Source: Musa acuminata AAA Group
Taxonomy: Eukaryota; Streptophyta; Magnoliopsida; Zingiberales; Musaceae
Direction: 5' to 3'
Assembly: GCF_036884655.1 (NCBI RefSeq)
Contig: NC_088356.1
Coordinates: 10,607,001-10,671,000, forward strand
DNA length: 64,000 nucleotides
This document shows, one piece after another, positions 25,637-38,937 of the stretch (position 1 is the stretch's first letter; the number at the start of each line of letters is the position of its first letter). Below the pieces are notes generated by a model. That model was not told the DNA's origin, made no database searches, and saw nothing but the letters and a program-made list of their open reading frames with translations. The translations under genes and the position numbers were made by a program.

Positions 25637-26511
25637 TTAGTATGTGTAGAAATATATATATCACATACATAAACACTCATCCACACCATATGATCATGGA
25701 CTAGAACCTAGTATGATCAGGCTTGAGCCAAAAGACATGATTGCGTACATAAAGATCTATGTGTATCTCAACGCATCTCCATGCTTGGTAATCATCTATC
25801 TTGTCTCATCGGTTCCACCGACACCTCAATGCACCTCCATACCTGACGATCATCCGCCTCGTCCTCTTGGGTCCCTTTAGCACCTCCATGCTCCCCTCGC
25901 ACCTTCTTGTACAATTTATAACTTAATTACGAGCATATAGGCTCACAAATGTATATACACATATAATAAGCTTTGATCTCATCAAGGAGAGGTACAACAC
26001 TAAGGGAGATAGAAATACATGTTGGATATAATAAGAGAGAGGGAGGCTTATAGACCCCAATAATAATAATCACATATACACATCACATCATCACACATGG
26101 CTCATGATTATCTATCCACATCATACATCGTATGTATATTAACATGTAGGACTACTAGATAATAATTAATTAGACTTAGATTAACTTTTAATCTAATTTA
26201 GAAAACCATATCCCTAAGGTAAGGTGCCCTTTGTGGTCAGGAAACCCTGGCCGCTAGGGCTACCCCTACAGCCAGGAGTCCTGGTCGCCATGGCTACCTC
26301 TAGCCAAGCACTCCTCGACTAAGGCTGTAAGTAGCCCTTGACCAAATATGTAAGGCAACAACTTTTACTGCCCTTGTGCCTTACCATATCAAATATCCAA
26401 AAGTTCTTGGGCAACAAATCGGCAATAGCGCAACTTGTTTATGAAATACCAATTCAACACACATACAGTTTATAACCAATCTTCACACGAGCAACTTAGC
26501 TCTGATACCAC
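25627..26511 (-). repeat. Copia-2 leader remnant and primer site
   Basis: Homologous to the copia-1 leader (CATATGATCATGGACTAGAACCTA; repeated CACCTCCATGC-type units near 25770-25900). It lacks the CTCGAGGGACTCGACC repeats and the GC-rich block; a different variable block with CAGCCAGGAGTCCTGGTCGCC occurs at 26225-26345. The primer-site complement is at 26500-26513. Confidence 0.7.
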
Positions 26512-27704
26512 TGTTCGAAAACCATAGAGAGCATCACATGCATAATGGAAATAAAAAAACAAAACTGGTTTGCCAAAAGAATCAAATCGAATCGTCGTGC
26601 AAAGATCGGAAGTATAAAACTCGTGAAAACTAAAAACTATGTAAGATATGTTAAACACTCTCACCTAGGGGATATCGTATATCCCATAATCTGTAGATCC
26701 TAGTCTGTGGATGAAGGAGCTCTCGCAAACTCTTCTCTAGCAATGATCCATATGATGGATGAAATGGTGACGCACCTCCTCTCATAGTACGTTCTTTCCT
26801 CGCCTTCGTGCACCACCATGCAATGGCAAAACAAGAAGAGGTCAGCCCTTCTTACTGTCCTCATGCCCAAGTAGGGACTAGTGGTAAGGGAAGAAAGGGG
26901 AGGAGAAGAAAGGAGGTAGGCAACCAAATGAGTCCAGCCTATGACCCTTTAGTCCCTCTCCTATTTATAGAGAGCCCTCTCAACTAAACTCTAATGGATC
27001 CTACCATATTGGGCATTGGATCTTCACCCAATTATCCTAGTATATTGGATATTGGATCTCCATCCAATTATCCCTAACTTAATGAAAATTAGATTTCTAT
27101 CCAAATATCCACTCTATGCTCCTATTGAGTTTCACCCAATGGATCCAATAAAATAGGGGCTTATTGGATATCATATATCCAATCCTCTATTCGTCATGTC
27201 ATCCACCATATGTGTGTGACCCTCTAGGCTCAATACCGAACTGACCGTGAGTTGCACATATCAGAACTTTTTCTGACTCCAAACTCCTTCTAACTCAGTA
27301 AATTATTATCACATAATAATTTACTCAATTCATCAACTATTGGGACTAAGGACCAGATATACAAGTGGGATTACATAATTGTTGTATGACGATAAGGTAT
27401 CATTAATCAACCAGCATTTCGTAAGCGGATCATACAATGAACTCATTCTCCAATGAGCACCTACACTATGTCCCTAGTGTCTCCACACAAGCAGCTATGA
27501 GACTAGCTGTCTCCATCATATGGACTAGTGTATAGCACACCGATCTGTCCAGTTATCTCGATATCCCTCTAGAGTAATCTATAATCGAGAATATTTATGG
27601 TCTGTGTTTATAGGCAAATTGATCTCATTATTATGATCAAATTCTCATTGCACATATCTAAGGATGTCACAATTTATGTTCATCATCAATATAAAGTGAT
27701 AAAA

Positions 27705-27767
<63 letters not shown>

Positions 27768-27839
27768 ATATTATATAATGTGTAACATATGTAATATCAG
27801 CACTTGTGTAATTGGCTTAGAGGGTATCTATAATTAACA
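26512..27839 (-). repeat. Copia-2 right LTR
   Basis: Begins TGTTCGAAAACC next to the primer site and ends AATTAACA. An internal deletion joins the CTCATCAACTAT block to GGACTAAGGACCAG at about 27343. An (ATT)n run lies at 27706-27767. Confidence 0.8.
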
Positions 27840-28658
27840 CAATTTTTATGTGAACTTAATTTCTAATACTAAATCTCAATTGGGAAGTTTCTCCGATTAC
27901 CAGGGGTATTTGAGAATTCCAATTGCTTTCTTTTCTGTTTTTTTTAGGTTTTTGATCTCCAATCAAGTCTAAACCCCTGGCATGTTTCTTTTAGTGAATA
28001 TATCTCTTAAAGCATGTTAAATAAGTTTGGTCCTACATGAAAATATTAATGAAATAAGCAAAAGTTAACTCTAAACACTTTACATCGACCTTATATAACT
28101 CTTACCCACATCGAAGACAATGAAACTAGAAACTTAAAAAGTTCACCTTGTTTTTATAATTGTCTAGAATTTTTTTATGTTTCCCATAATTATTGTAACA
28201 TGCTTAATATTCAAAAGGTCTATATTTATGTAAACCTCAGTTTCATGTTGAAGTTGACTTCAATTGGAACTAAATTTGAACCAGGCATAATGACATTCTC
28301 TAATATCTGCTTATAAAAAAAGGAAAACAAAAATGAAACTTTAGTGCTGCTAAATTTTCAGGTTTTTATTGTTTTTTATTCTGTCATATTTGAATATTAC
28401 ATTAAAGAAAATATGTTTAGTGTTTCTTTGTTGCTTTTTATATTTTTCATTATATATAAACCTAAAGCCTCCTATCCTTGGTTTTAGGTTGGTTTCATGT
28501 TTAGGGATTACTTCTTGTTTGCTACCGGGGGCTCATCACCATCATAAAAAAGTTTATTAGTATTGCTTACTTTATGATATTACTCTATGACTATGGGAAT
28601 ATAATGAGTGGGTATTCAAATATATGTCAATAAATAATTATTTTTTTATATTTATATA
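27840..28658. other. Host DNA between two retrotransposons
   Basis: Its right part (about 28430-28650) is homologous to 41920-42150 downstream of coiled-coil gene A: both have ATCCTTGG..TTAGG..ATGTTTAGGGATT.CTTCTTG and GGAATATAATGAGTG. It therefore belongs to the duplicated family locus and continues beyond gypsy-2 at 39510. No gene is seen. Confidence 0.6.
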
Positions 28659-29215
28659 TGATACGGGAGTGCCTAATTTATTATAATATGCTCATATTGA
28701 TTATGTTGATGCTATGGTTTTTTTTTCAATCCACGATGTTACCTCATATCTTCAACTCAGCCCACTATGGTAGCTCATGAGCATATTTTCTATATAAAGT
28801 TAAAACTATTTCAATATGCGTTTCTTCATAACTAAGAAACGTATTAAATGAGTTAGTTACCAGCTATAAAATATTTAATTTCATAATTTCCCATGAAGGG
28901 TTATTTCATGCACTAGTACTTATTTTGGTATTTTAGGATTAAAAAAAAGTTTAGAAACTGATAATACTAGCAGAAGCTCTCTTGGAGTTCTCTCTTAGAC
29001 TCTATCTCTTATATGCATCCTTGAATGGTGAGTCTTTTGTTTTTAGTTCTATATTCATGTTTATTATCCTTGGGGTGATAAACGTTATGTATCCCTTTAT
29101 GATTTTAAATTTGGTGGTGAGTTATTTTTTTATTTTATTAAAGTATTATCGTTAGTTTGTTCATTTCCTACTATTAGCTTTCATTTGAAATCAATTATGC
29201 ATTACACCCATATCA
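28659..29215 (+). repeat. Gypsy-2 left LTR
   Basis: 557 bp. Shared blocks with the right LTR include TCTTCAACTCAGCCCACT, GAGTTAGTTACC and TGAGTCTTTTGTTTT. Confidence 0.8.
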
Positions 29216-29239
29216 GTTTGGTATTAAAGCTAAAGGTTA

Positions 29240-30396
29240 GAGATCATGACAATGCGGAATAAAAAGATATAGTTGATGAAGGTAACAACCATAAAGATGA
29301 TGTTGAGTCATTGAGGCTGCAGCTACGAAAATTACTACATAGTCTACAAGAAAAAAATAGAATCATTAAATAACTTCAAGGTAGAAACAACTAGCATGAA
29401 AATGATATCCAAAAGTCCACTTCTGATAATGATACACCTCCTTATCCAAGGGAGTCGAGAAGATTTTGGGCAAGACATGGAGTCTAAGATGAATGGCAAG
29501 AAGAAATATAACTCAAGATTTGATATTCCGGAGTTTGAAGGGAAAATTAATATTGATAACTTTATTGATTAGTTTAATACAGTGGAAAGATTTTTTTATT
29601 TTCATGAACCACCGTAACAAAAGAAGGTAAAACTTATAGCGCTAAAACTCAAACGAAATGCATCTTTTTGGTAGGAAAATCTAAAGAAGCAAAGAGAACG
29701 TGAGGGGAGGAGTAAGATCGTGACATGGGAGAAAATAAAAAGGGAGTTGAAGAGAAAATACTTACATGAAAACTATAGGTAAGAGATCTTTCTCAAAATC
29801 CATGATTTCAAGCAAAAAGATCTTAGTATGGAGGAGTACACAATAGAATTCGATAATCTCATGTTAAAATGAGAGCTTGCGGAACCAGAAGAGCAAACCA
29901 TTGCAAGATACATAGGAGGTCTGAAATATAAGATTTGCTAAAGTGGTTCAACTGCAGCCATATTGGTATTTAAATGATATGAACCAGTTGACTTTAAAAG
30001 TTAAAAGCAATATGAGTTTGAAAAGAGTTCTCGGTACGGGTCAAAAAAAGACTATACGAAAGAGGAAATTCTAAGCCTACTATCGAAAGCAATGTGATAT
30101 CAAAGGTGCAAGACAAGGGTAAAAAATCTGTAGGCAACAAACAAACACCGAATTCTTCTATCCCAAGTGGCCGAAAATGCTTAAAATGTCATGGTTTTAG
30201 GCATATTGCTTCAGGTTATCTAAATAAGAGGATTATAATATTGGTTGAAGACAATAGTGATGGAGGAGAAGATGAAGTCGACGAGGAACCAAAATATGAT
30301 GATGAGGAAAAAGAAGTTACTTATACTAATCATGGTTTATCTATTGTATTGCAACATAGCTTCCAAGTGTCCTATGTGGCAGAAGATGAAAGTTGA
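29240..30396 (+). pseudogene. Gypsy-2 gag
   Basis: Scattered gag motifs: FDIPEFEGKINIDNF, a LIALKLKRNASFWW-like stretch, DLSMEEYTIEFDNLM. A zinc knuckle near 30176 reads CLKCHGFRHIASGYLNK, with the last Cys changed to Tyr. It has several stops. Confidence 0.7.
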
Positions 30397-30417
30397 GTAA
30401 GAAAGAACGCGTTTCAC

Positions 30418-31061
30418 ACTAAATGCACTTCTCATGACAAGGTGTGCTTGGTGATCATCGATAGTGGCAGCTTTGAGAATATGGTATCTTTGGGGATGGT
30501 GCAAAAGCTAAAGTTGGAGACAATCCCTCATCCACATCCATACCAATTATGTTGGTTGCAAAAAGGAAATGACATCAAGGTAACTAAAAGATGTTTAATT
30601 TTATTTTCTATTGGTAAGTATTATAAAGATGAAGTATGGTGTGATATTGCTCCTATGGCGCTTGTCATTTGCTATTGGGTAGAACTTGACATTATGATAG
30701 AATGGTGTTGTATGATGGCTACAAACATATTCTTTTAAAATGAATGAAAAGATTATTTTAGCTCCATTACAATCTTCTGAAATCAGTGCACCGAAGAAGG
30801 AAGTTATCGCTTTTATGTCCTATGGTCAATGTAAGGGTGAATTGGAAATGAGTAGTCATGTTTTAGCTCTAGTAGTAGTAGAGAAGAATGAACAACACAA
30901 TGAGACACTAGCAATTATGAAACAAATCCTAGAGGAGTTTCAAGATATTATACCGGAAGATATTCCACATGGCCTTCCATCTTTAAGAGATATCCAACAT
31001 CATATTGATCTTATTCCGGGAGCTATTCTACCTAACAAGGCAAGCTACAGAATGAGTCTCA
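30418..31061 (+). pseudogene. Gypsy-2 protease and RT start
   Basis: HTKCTSHDKVCLVIIDSGSFENMVS carries an intact D-S-G protease loop. It is followed by KYYKDEVWCDIAPM. The linker then leads to [20 protein letters not shown], the start of RT, where the family-S insertion cuts in. Confidence 0.75.
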
Positions 31062-31129
31062 TGTTAGGATCGAGTCGGCTTTAAGAGAGGGGGCTTTCAA
31101 GCCATGTCTTTTCTCAATTGGTTTAACAC

Positions 31130-31909
31130 CCAAGAGAAATGACTCTTTTCGATTTTCAAGCGAGCTTTTCTATCATTCGTCCTCCTATGTTTAATGGGAC
31201 GGACTACACATATTGAAAAACTCGAATAAGAGTTTTCTTATTTTTAATGGATTTAAATTTATGAAGTATTATTGAAAATGACTTTTAAAAATCTTCTAAA
31301 CCAATAGATGAATGGAATGATTTAGAGAAGAAGATTTTTTCTTTAAATGCTAGAGCTATGAATGCTTTATTTTGCGCCTTAGACAAAAATGAATTCAATC
31401 GGGTTTCTACTTGCAAAATGACTTTTGACAGTTGGCACACATTCAAAATCACACACGAAGGCACTAGTAGAGTTAAAGACTCTAAAATAAATATTTTGAT
31501 GCATGATTTTGAATTATTTCATATGGAATAAAGCTAGACTATTGGAGACATGTACACCCATTTTACGGATGTCGTCAATAGTCTAAAAGCTCTTGGTAAA
31601 AGTTTTTCGAATCTTGAACTTGTGAATTAAGTTTTACGATCACTTTCTAAAAATTAGGATTCGAAAGTAACGGCAATACAAGAATCAAAGAACTTGAACC
31701 ATTTTCCGATTGAAGAACTTATTAGGTCTTTGATGACCTATAAAATGACGTACAATGCACATGAAGAACTCAAAAATAACCTTCCAAAGAACACGAAGGA
31801 TTTGACACTTAGAATAAATAAATACTACTCGAGTGAAAGCTCAAGTGATGATGATTTTGAACTCTTAACTATAAAGCTTAAAAAATTCTTAAAAAAAAAT
31901 AAAAAATAA
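31130..31909 (+). pseudogene. Family-S gag remnant (copia UBN2 type)
   Basis: RPPMFNGTDYTYWKTRIRVFL-like opening, DEWNDLEKKIFSLNARAMNALFCAL, then HFPIEELIRSLMTYKMTYNAHEE in the open 3' part. Stops occur at about 31530, 31630 and 31657. This arrangement is usual for Sirevirus/Maximus-type copia gag. Confidence 0.72.
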
Positions 31910-33040
31910 AAATAAAACTAAAAAGAAAATGCTACAAAAGAAGATGAAAACACTTAAGGTAGCTTGGGATGAATCGAGTTCATCCAAAGATGAAAAAAAA
32001 AACCAACAAAGGCGAGGTGATAAACTACGCCTTAACGGCTTTCGATAATGAGGTAACCAAAACCCCTTTACTTTATTTTGAAATTACTTGATGCATTTCA
32101 TATGTTGTTTTTAAATTAGTATATAAATATAAAAATTATTAAATAAATAAAAGGGGATCATGCTTTTCTTTTTCTAGCTAATTTTGAAAATGATAATGAC
32201 AATTGCATGCTTTATGAAAATACAACAAAATGTTAGATTTAAATCTAATGATTAATCCTATGTATATTTTTAAGAAAAAATAATGTGTATCTAAATTAAT
32301 GATTTTCGATTTTAATTGAAAATACCTTATGAAATCATGTTTGATGATTATGCTTAATGAGTTTATATTTTGAAATTATGCATGATGATTATTATGATTA
32401 ATGGCTTATCGATATTTGCCATGATGAAAGTTCTTTTTTCAGTTTTAAACGATGATGCATGTTTTGATTTGGCATAAAAAAAATACTTGGGCATGCTTAT
32501 AAGAAATCAAACCATAAATTGAAACAACTAAAAAGGGAATGCATTTTGAAATTTTCTCTATCACGCTCTTATCGATTTTTCAAAAAGAGATTAATAAATC
32601 TATTTATATTTTGAATTTCTTTAAAGTGATTTTGATGATTTTGATTATTTAAATTTAATAGGTTTTATCAAAATAATGATCTTGATTTCTTGGTATTTAT
32701 AACTTGAAATCGTTTATGAATCAAGATCTCTTATTATGTGTTCTCATATCTTCTTATTGAGATTTATCTAAATGAACTATGGTTTTTCTCTTGATTTCTC
32801 AGAATTTATAACATAAGATTACCTTTGAAGATCATTAACTATTTAATCTCCTAAAAAAAATTTTGTTATTTACTAAAAAGGAGATTTATCAAGATGAATC
32901 ATTTACGAATTGATCTTTCATCTTTCATGTCATGATTTTCATATACCTTTGTATTTATGTGATGCTTAGAGCAATGATGTAAGAAGAAAATTAATTGCAT
33001 CATTAAAAAATTCCCCTCTTCTTCTTTCTTGTTTACAATA

Positions 33041-34182
33041 AAAAAGGGGAGAAAGAAAATCACTAGCATCTCAAGAGATTGATAAATCAATTAATGTCAT
33101 TTTAAATCTCTTATGATTTTGATAATTTGAATCTAAATGAGATTTTTATAATCGAATCATGAACATTCTCTTGATTTCTTAACTTGAGATTTTCTTTTAT
33201 GAATGAAGATTTCTCACTATTTATTTTCATATGATTCTTACATTTTGTTTAAGAGAAAAATTTCTATATGAATCATGTCTTTTGGTATTCAAATAATATT
33301 TGATATTATATCTTCCATGATATAATTTATTTATAATACTCCCTTGTATTCATAAATTGTATACCTCATCACATTTAATTTAAATTTATCTTTGTCATGA
33401 TATGAAAATTGATGTAAAGGAAAAAGAATTATAAAATTATATTCTTCCCTTCTTTTTGACAATAACAAAGGGGGAGATAAAATTTGCTTGCTTGCACATT
33501 TCAAGAAGATGCAAAAATAGGCTCTCTTGCATATCTCAACAAATATAAAATTTTACTAACTATAAAATTTACTAGATTGCATGCTCTAAAATGATGTAAA
33601 ATTTGCTAGCTTGCATGTTTTAATATAATTTAACACTTGCTAAATTTGCTAGCTTACAAATTACAAGGAGAAAAACTTGCTATGAAGCAAAAGTGCTATC
33701 TTACACATCTCAAGATAGGCAATACTCATGATGCATAAACATCTCAAAAATTTGCTAACTTACAAGAAGTAAAATTTTGCTAGCTTGTGCTTTGAAAAAG
33801 AAGCAAAAAAATTACACTTCTCAAAAGGAAAGAAAGAAAATTACTAGCTTGCATCATGATAAAACTTGAGATTATAGCAATGATTTGAAATTATATCTCA
33901 GAAAATTGGCTAGATGCACTTCTCCTTTTTGTTGATGACAAAGGGGGAGAAGATATGCTGATATGAGAATCATACATGATAGGATGTAATATAATTTGAT
34001 ATTTTGATACCATGATAATTTGAATGATGCAAGCAATGTAACGATATGCAAATATTCATAATAAAATATTGTTTTGACTTTAATTTAACTTGAATTCAAG
34101 GTTCTATCAATATGGCATATTGATAGGGGGAGTTAAAGTTAACTCCGTCGTCAATTAATTGTCATCATCAAAAGGGGGAGAT
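33041..34182 (+). repeat. Array of polypurine tracts upstream of the family-S LTR
   Basis: AAAGGGGGAGA occurs at 33467-33477, 33940-33950 and 34172-34182, with a degenerate one at 33041-33053. Each follows a CTTCTT-type pyrimidine stretch and, in two cases, GACAA(TAA)C/GATGACA. Multiple polypurine tracts before the 3' LTR are a known Sirevirus feature. Confidence 0.75.
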
Positions 34183-35401
34183 TGTTGAATCTCGAATTTT
34201 GATGATGAAACCAATTGATAGTGTTTATCTAATATGTGTTTAAGTGATACAGGACTAACTTCAATCAGAAGAGGCAAATCGATTAAAGTAAGAGGAATCA
34301 GACATTGGGCCAGAGCAAACATATCAGAAGATTAGACATTGAGCTAGAGGATTGGTCGACATGTCGACAGAAGGCTTCAATCCATGAATTTGGGCATCGA
34401 GCCAAGAAGATCAGACATTGCGCTGAGATCAGATGTTGCGAGAAGACAACATGCTAATTGGGCAATACGCCGAATGAGAGGACGATGCGCCAAAGGATTG
34501 GATGAAGTACTAGAAGAACCAATGACATACCGGATAATATAGGATTCGCTTGTAATCGATTATGTCTAGATCAAGTTAGTTTAGAGTGTAATTGAGTCAG
34601 TTTAGAATGTAATTAGAGCAACTCAATTAGGGACCAACTAGGCTCAAGTTTGGGTTGTGTTGGGCCAAGCAAAAGGCCCAAACAGTGACCCAATAGGTGG
34701 AACCATCGTGACACAATCTTCAAGACTATGTCAGGCGATGGTACCGCACAAACATAGTCTCCGAGAGACTATCAGGCGGTGGTATTACTAGACTAGGCGG
34801 TGGTACCGCCCAGTGTTAGTGTTGCAGGCGGTGGTACCGTTAGGACCCGAAAAACCCGGGATGAGACACTTTTAGACTCCAAGTTTGAATCCACTTGAAA
34901 CCTATAAATACCCCTCTCATCCCTAGTTAACAAACACAAGCACAAAGAATTTAAAAGTAAGAAAACGTTGTAGTAATCACTTGAGAGATCCCCTCCTCTA
35001 TTTATAAGTTTAGAATTATGTTTAGAAATGAGTGAGTGCTTGTAAAAGGTTGTCTCCTAAACCTGTGAAAAGGAGAAGAAGGGTGTAAAAGGATAGTTGG
35101 TCTTCGCCCATTGAAGGAAGATCGATAGTGGAAGCCGGTGGCCTCGAGTAAAGAAGAATCGGGAGTGGATATAGGTTATGATGACTGAACTACTATAAAA
35201 TCGATTTACTGCCTTTTACTTTGTTGTTTACCTTTGTTGCAAATCATTTTACTTGTTCACTACCCTTACGAACAAACACACTTTTAAGCTATCTTCCGAG
35301 ATCGATTCTTTTTTAACGTATGAATATTTTTATACCGATGCTTTTATCCGTTGTATTAATTCACCCCGCCCCCCCCTCTTAGTGCCGACTCAATCCTAAC
35401 A
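34183..35401 (+). repeat. Family-S 3' LTR
   Basis: 1219 bp, TGTTGAATCTCG..CAATCCTAACA. Contains the GGCGGTGGTACCG minisatellite (34735-34850), then CCTATAAATACCCC (about 34903), a TATA box about 60 bp further on. Confidence 0.85.
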
Positions 35402-36660
35402 TCTCAAAAAGCATGAAGAACTTCAAAGGCAAGTAGATGAGTTGGTGAAAAAAAGGTTAATTCGGAAGAGCATGAGTCCTTGTGCGGTTCCAGCCTTGTT
35501 AGTGCTTAAGAATGATGGTTCTTGGAGAATGTGTGTGGATAGTCGCACCATCAACAAAATCACAGTAGACTATCGTTTTCCCATTCCAAAGTTAAATGAT
35601 TTACTTGATCAATTGTATTGTGCTTCTATTTTCTCTAAAATTGATTTGAGAAGTGACTATCACCAAATAAGAATGGGACCTAAAGATGAGTGAAAAACAA
35701 TATTTAAAACTAGAGAAGGCTTATATGAATGGTTGGCTATGTCATTTGGACTATCTAATGCTCCTAGTATTTTCTTGAGACTTATGAATCACATACTTAA
35801 GCCATGCATTGAGACTTTTATTATAGTTTACTTTGACGATATATTAGTGTAGTAAAAAGGAGCATATGAATCATCTTAAGAAGATCTTTTTTATTTTGAG
35901 ACAACAAAAGCTTTATGCTAGTATGAAGAAGTGTGATTTTTTTACTCATAGTGTGGTGTTTTAGGGGTATATTGTTTCAAAAAATGGAATCATAATAGAT
36001 CAAAGCAAGGTAGAAGTTATTCTTAATTGGTCAACACTTATTTCATTGCATGATGTGAGGAGTTTTCATGGCTTAACTTTCTTTTACAAAAGATTCGTCA
36101 AGGGTTTCAGCTTTATTGTCGCTTCAATCACTAAATGTCTGAAATGTGATAAGTTTAAATTGACTAGTGGGGCTAATGATGCTTTTGAGCTTTAAAAAAA
36201 AAAAGGTGACCGATCTTAGTACTACTTAATTTTGATAAAGTGTTTAAAGTTGAATGTGATGCATCTAATGTAGGAATTGGTATTGTTTTGAGTAGAAAGT
36301 TTATTGCTTTTTTTAATGAGAAGCTAAATGATACAAGAAGAAAATATTCTACATATGATAATGAGTTATATGTCATTTATGGAGCTTTATCTCATTGGAG
36401 TCAATATCTTCTTGCGACATTAAAGTTTATTAATCACCAACACAAGCTAAATAAGAGGCATACAGCTTGGGTGTAGTTCTCGTAATCTTATAATTTTACA
36501 ATCAAGCACAAATCTGATGTTCAAAATATAGTTGCTAATGCATTGAGTAGAAAACATTCTTTATTATCAGCAATGGAAGTCAAAGTGGTTGGATTTGAAA
36601 CAATCAAAGATCTCTATGAGAATGATATGGATTTCGGCTAAATATGACATAATTGCAAAT
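35402..36660 (+). pseudogene. Gypsy-2 RT and RNase H
   Basis: [58 protein letters not shown], then the catalytic box VYFDDILV at about 35835. The RNase H start FKVECDASNVGIGIVLS is at 36240. Stops and a poly-A frameshift near 36192 break it. Confidence 0.8.
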
Positions 36661-36846
36661 TAGGTTTCTTTCAATAATTTTCTATCTTTGATGATTTTCT
36701 TTTTCGAGCTAATACATTATGTGTTTCATCTTCTTTGAGACAAGTAATTCTAGTTGAAGCTCCTGGTGGTATTTTAGGAGGACATTTCGGTAAGGACAAG
36801 ACTCTAGCTCTTGTTCAATCAAATTTCTATTAGCCTAAGATATTCA

Positions 36847-38044
36847 TGTTGAATCTCGGATTTTGATGATGAAACCAATTAAGAGTATTTATGATCTAAT
36901 GAGCATTTTGAGTAACGCAAAGCTAATGTCGATTAGAAAAGGCAAATTGATTAAAGCAAGAGGAATCGAACGTTGGGCCAGAGCAAACATGTCAGAAGAT
37001 TGGACGTCGGGCTGGAGGAATGGTCGACGTATCAGTAGAAGGCTTCGGGCCGTGAATTCGAGCATCGGGCCAAGAAGATCGGATGTTGCGAGAAGATAAC
37101 ATGCGGATTGGGCAATACATCGAAGGAGAGGATGATGCGTCGAAGGATCGGATTAAGCGCCGGATGAACCAATGACATGCCGAACAACAAGGATTCGCTT
37201 GTGATCAATTATGTCTAGATCGAGTTAGTTTAGAGTATAATTGAGTGGGTTTAGAATATAATTAAGCCAACTCAATTAGGGGCTAGTTGGGCCCAAGTTT
37301 AGACTATGTTGGGCCAAGTGGAAGGCCCAAATAGTAACTCAATAGGTAGCATCGTCGTGGCACAGTCTTCGAGACTATGTCAGGTGGTGGTACTATCGGT
37401 CTGGGAGTTGGTACCGCCCAGTGGCAGGGTATCAGGCGGTGGTACCACCCAGTGTTAGTGCAGCAGGCAGTGGTACCGCCCAACATAGGCGGTGGTACCG
37501 CTAGAACCCCGAAAACCGGGGATGAGACATTTTTATGCTCCAAGTTTAAATCAACTTGAGGCCTATAAATACCCCTCTCATCCCAGGTTAAAATACATAA
37601 GAATTGAGAGTGAAAAGGAAAGAAAACGCTGTTGTAATCTTGTGTGAACTCCTCTCAATCTCTAAGTGTATAGAATTCTATTTAGGGAGGAGTAAGTGGG
37701 GGTGTAAAGGTTCTCTCCTGAGCCTGCAAAAGGAGAATAGAGTTATAAAGAGATGGTTGGTCTTCGCCTATTGAAAGAAGACCTTTAGTGGATGTCGGTG
37801 GCCTCAACGAAAGAGGAATCAGGAATGAATGTAAGTCACGATGACCGAACCATTATAAACTCAGTTTGCATTTCTTTTGATCAATTTACTTTAACTGCAA
37901 ACTTCCTTACTTACTATACTCTTCCGCACACTTTCAATTTAAGCATCTTTACAAAATGAGTTTTTATCGTACGAAAGATTTTTAAAACCGACGACTTTTA
38001 TCCGCTGCACTTATTCACCCCCCCGTGTCGACTCGTTCCTAATA
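36847..38044 (+). mobile_element. Solo LTR 3 of family S
   Basis: About 1198 bp from TGTTGAATCTCGG to CGTTCCTAATA (CA changed to TA). ATTCA is duplicated at 36842-36846 and 38045-38049. The minisatellite at 37380-37505 precedes CCTATAAATACCCC at 37562. Confidence 0.9.
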
Positions 38045-38937
38045 ATTCAGAGATATGGAGAGACATGTAAAGCAATGTCGAGTGTCATTTGGCAAAAATA
38101 AGAAGTCAAAATTCTGGTTTGTACATTTCATTGCTAGTACCAAATACTCCATGGGAGGAAGTGAATCTTGATTTCATTTTAGGACTGTCAAGAACTCAAA
38201 GGAACAAGGATTCTATCATGGTTGTTGTTGACATATTTTCAAAATTGTTTGACTTTGTTTCATATAATAAATCAAATGATGCATCTCATATTACTTATTT
38301 GTATTTTAAGGAGATTGTTATATTGAATGGTATTCCACCGATGGGCCAACTGAGGTAACAAATAGAAACTTGAGAAACTTAGAAGTTATGTTTGAAAGAA
38401 CATTAAGCAACGGGATCTCGTTCTTTTACAAATTAAGTTTGCCTACAATCATTTCATGCATCATAGCATTGGTAAGAGTCCTTTTGAGGTTGTTTATTAT
38501 ACTAATCATATTGGTCCTTTGGACTTAGTCCTTCATTCGACAACTAAACAATTTAGTGGAGATGTTGATGAGAGAGTTAATTAAGCAGATAAAGAAGCTA
38601 CATGAAAGTGTTAAAGCAACCATAGAAAAGCAAAATGAGAGGCACATGCAAGTTGCCAACAAACACAAATAACATGTGGAGTTTAATGTAGGTGATTTGG
38701 TCTGGATTTATCTAATGTATGAGAGGTTTCCATCGGGCAAATTTAAAAAATTAAAACCAAAGGCTAATGGTCTATTCAAGGTGCTTAAGAGAATTGATAA
38801 AAATTCTTATGAGATCGAGCTACCTGTATATTACGAAATGTCCCCAACATTTAATGTAGCTGATTTAAGTCTTTATCATAATCATGTTGATGAAACAAAC
38901 AAGGACTTGAGGATAAGTCTTTTTCAACCAAGGGAGA
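38045..38937 (+). pseudogene. Gypsy-2 integrase
   Basis: CRVCHLAKIRSQNSG finishes the zinc finger. PWEEVNLDFILGLSRTQRNKDSIMVVVDIFSK holds the first catalytic Asp. FNVGDLVWIYL and the YEIELPVYYEMSPTFNVADLSLYH tail follow. Stops and frameshifts occur near 38358 and 38580. Confidence 0.78.

Larger units (their letters stand above)
31062..35401 (+). mobile_element. Family-S (Sirevirus-like) insertion with gag, no pol and no 5' LTR
   Basis: Flanked by a perfect TCTCA duplication (31057-31061, 35402-35406). The right end is a complete LTR (34183-35401) preceded by the purine tract AAAAGGGGGAGA. The left end is not an LTR start: it is about 34 bp resembling the inverted end of that LTR (TGTTAGGATCGAGTCGGC). 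Inside are a copia-type gag (31130-31909) and AT-rich DNA with repeated polypurine tracts. No integrase or RT is seen. Confidence 0.75.

Noticed and set aside
28369..28560. Small hydrophobic protein frame
   Set aside because: Lies in AT-rich DNA homologous to a non-coding region at 41920-42150; the frame is not kept there.
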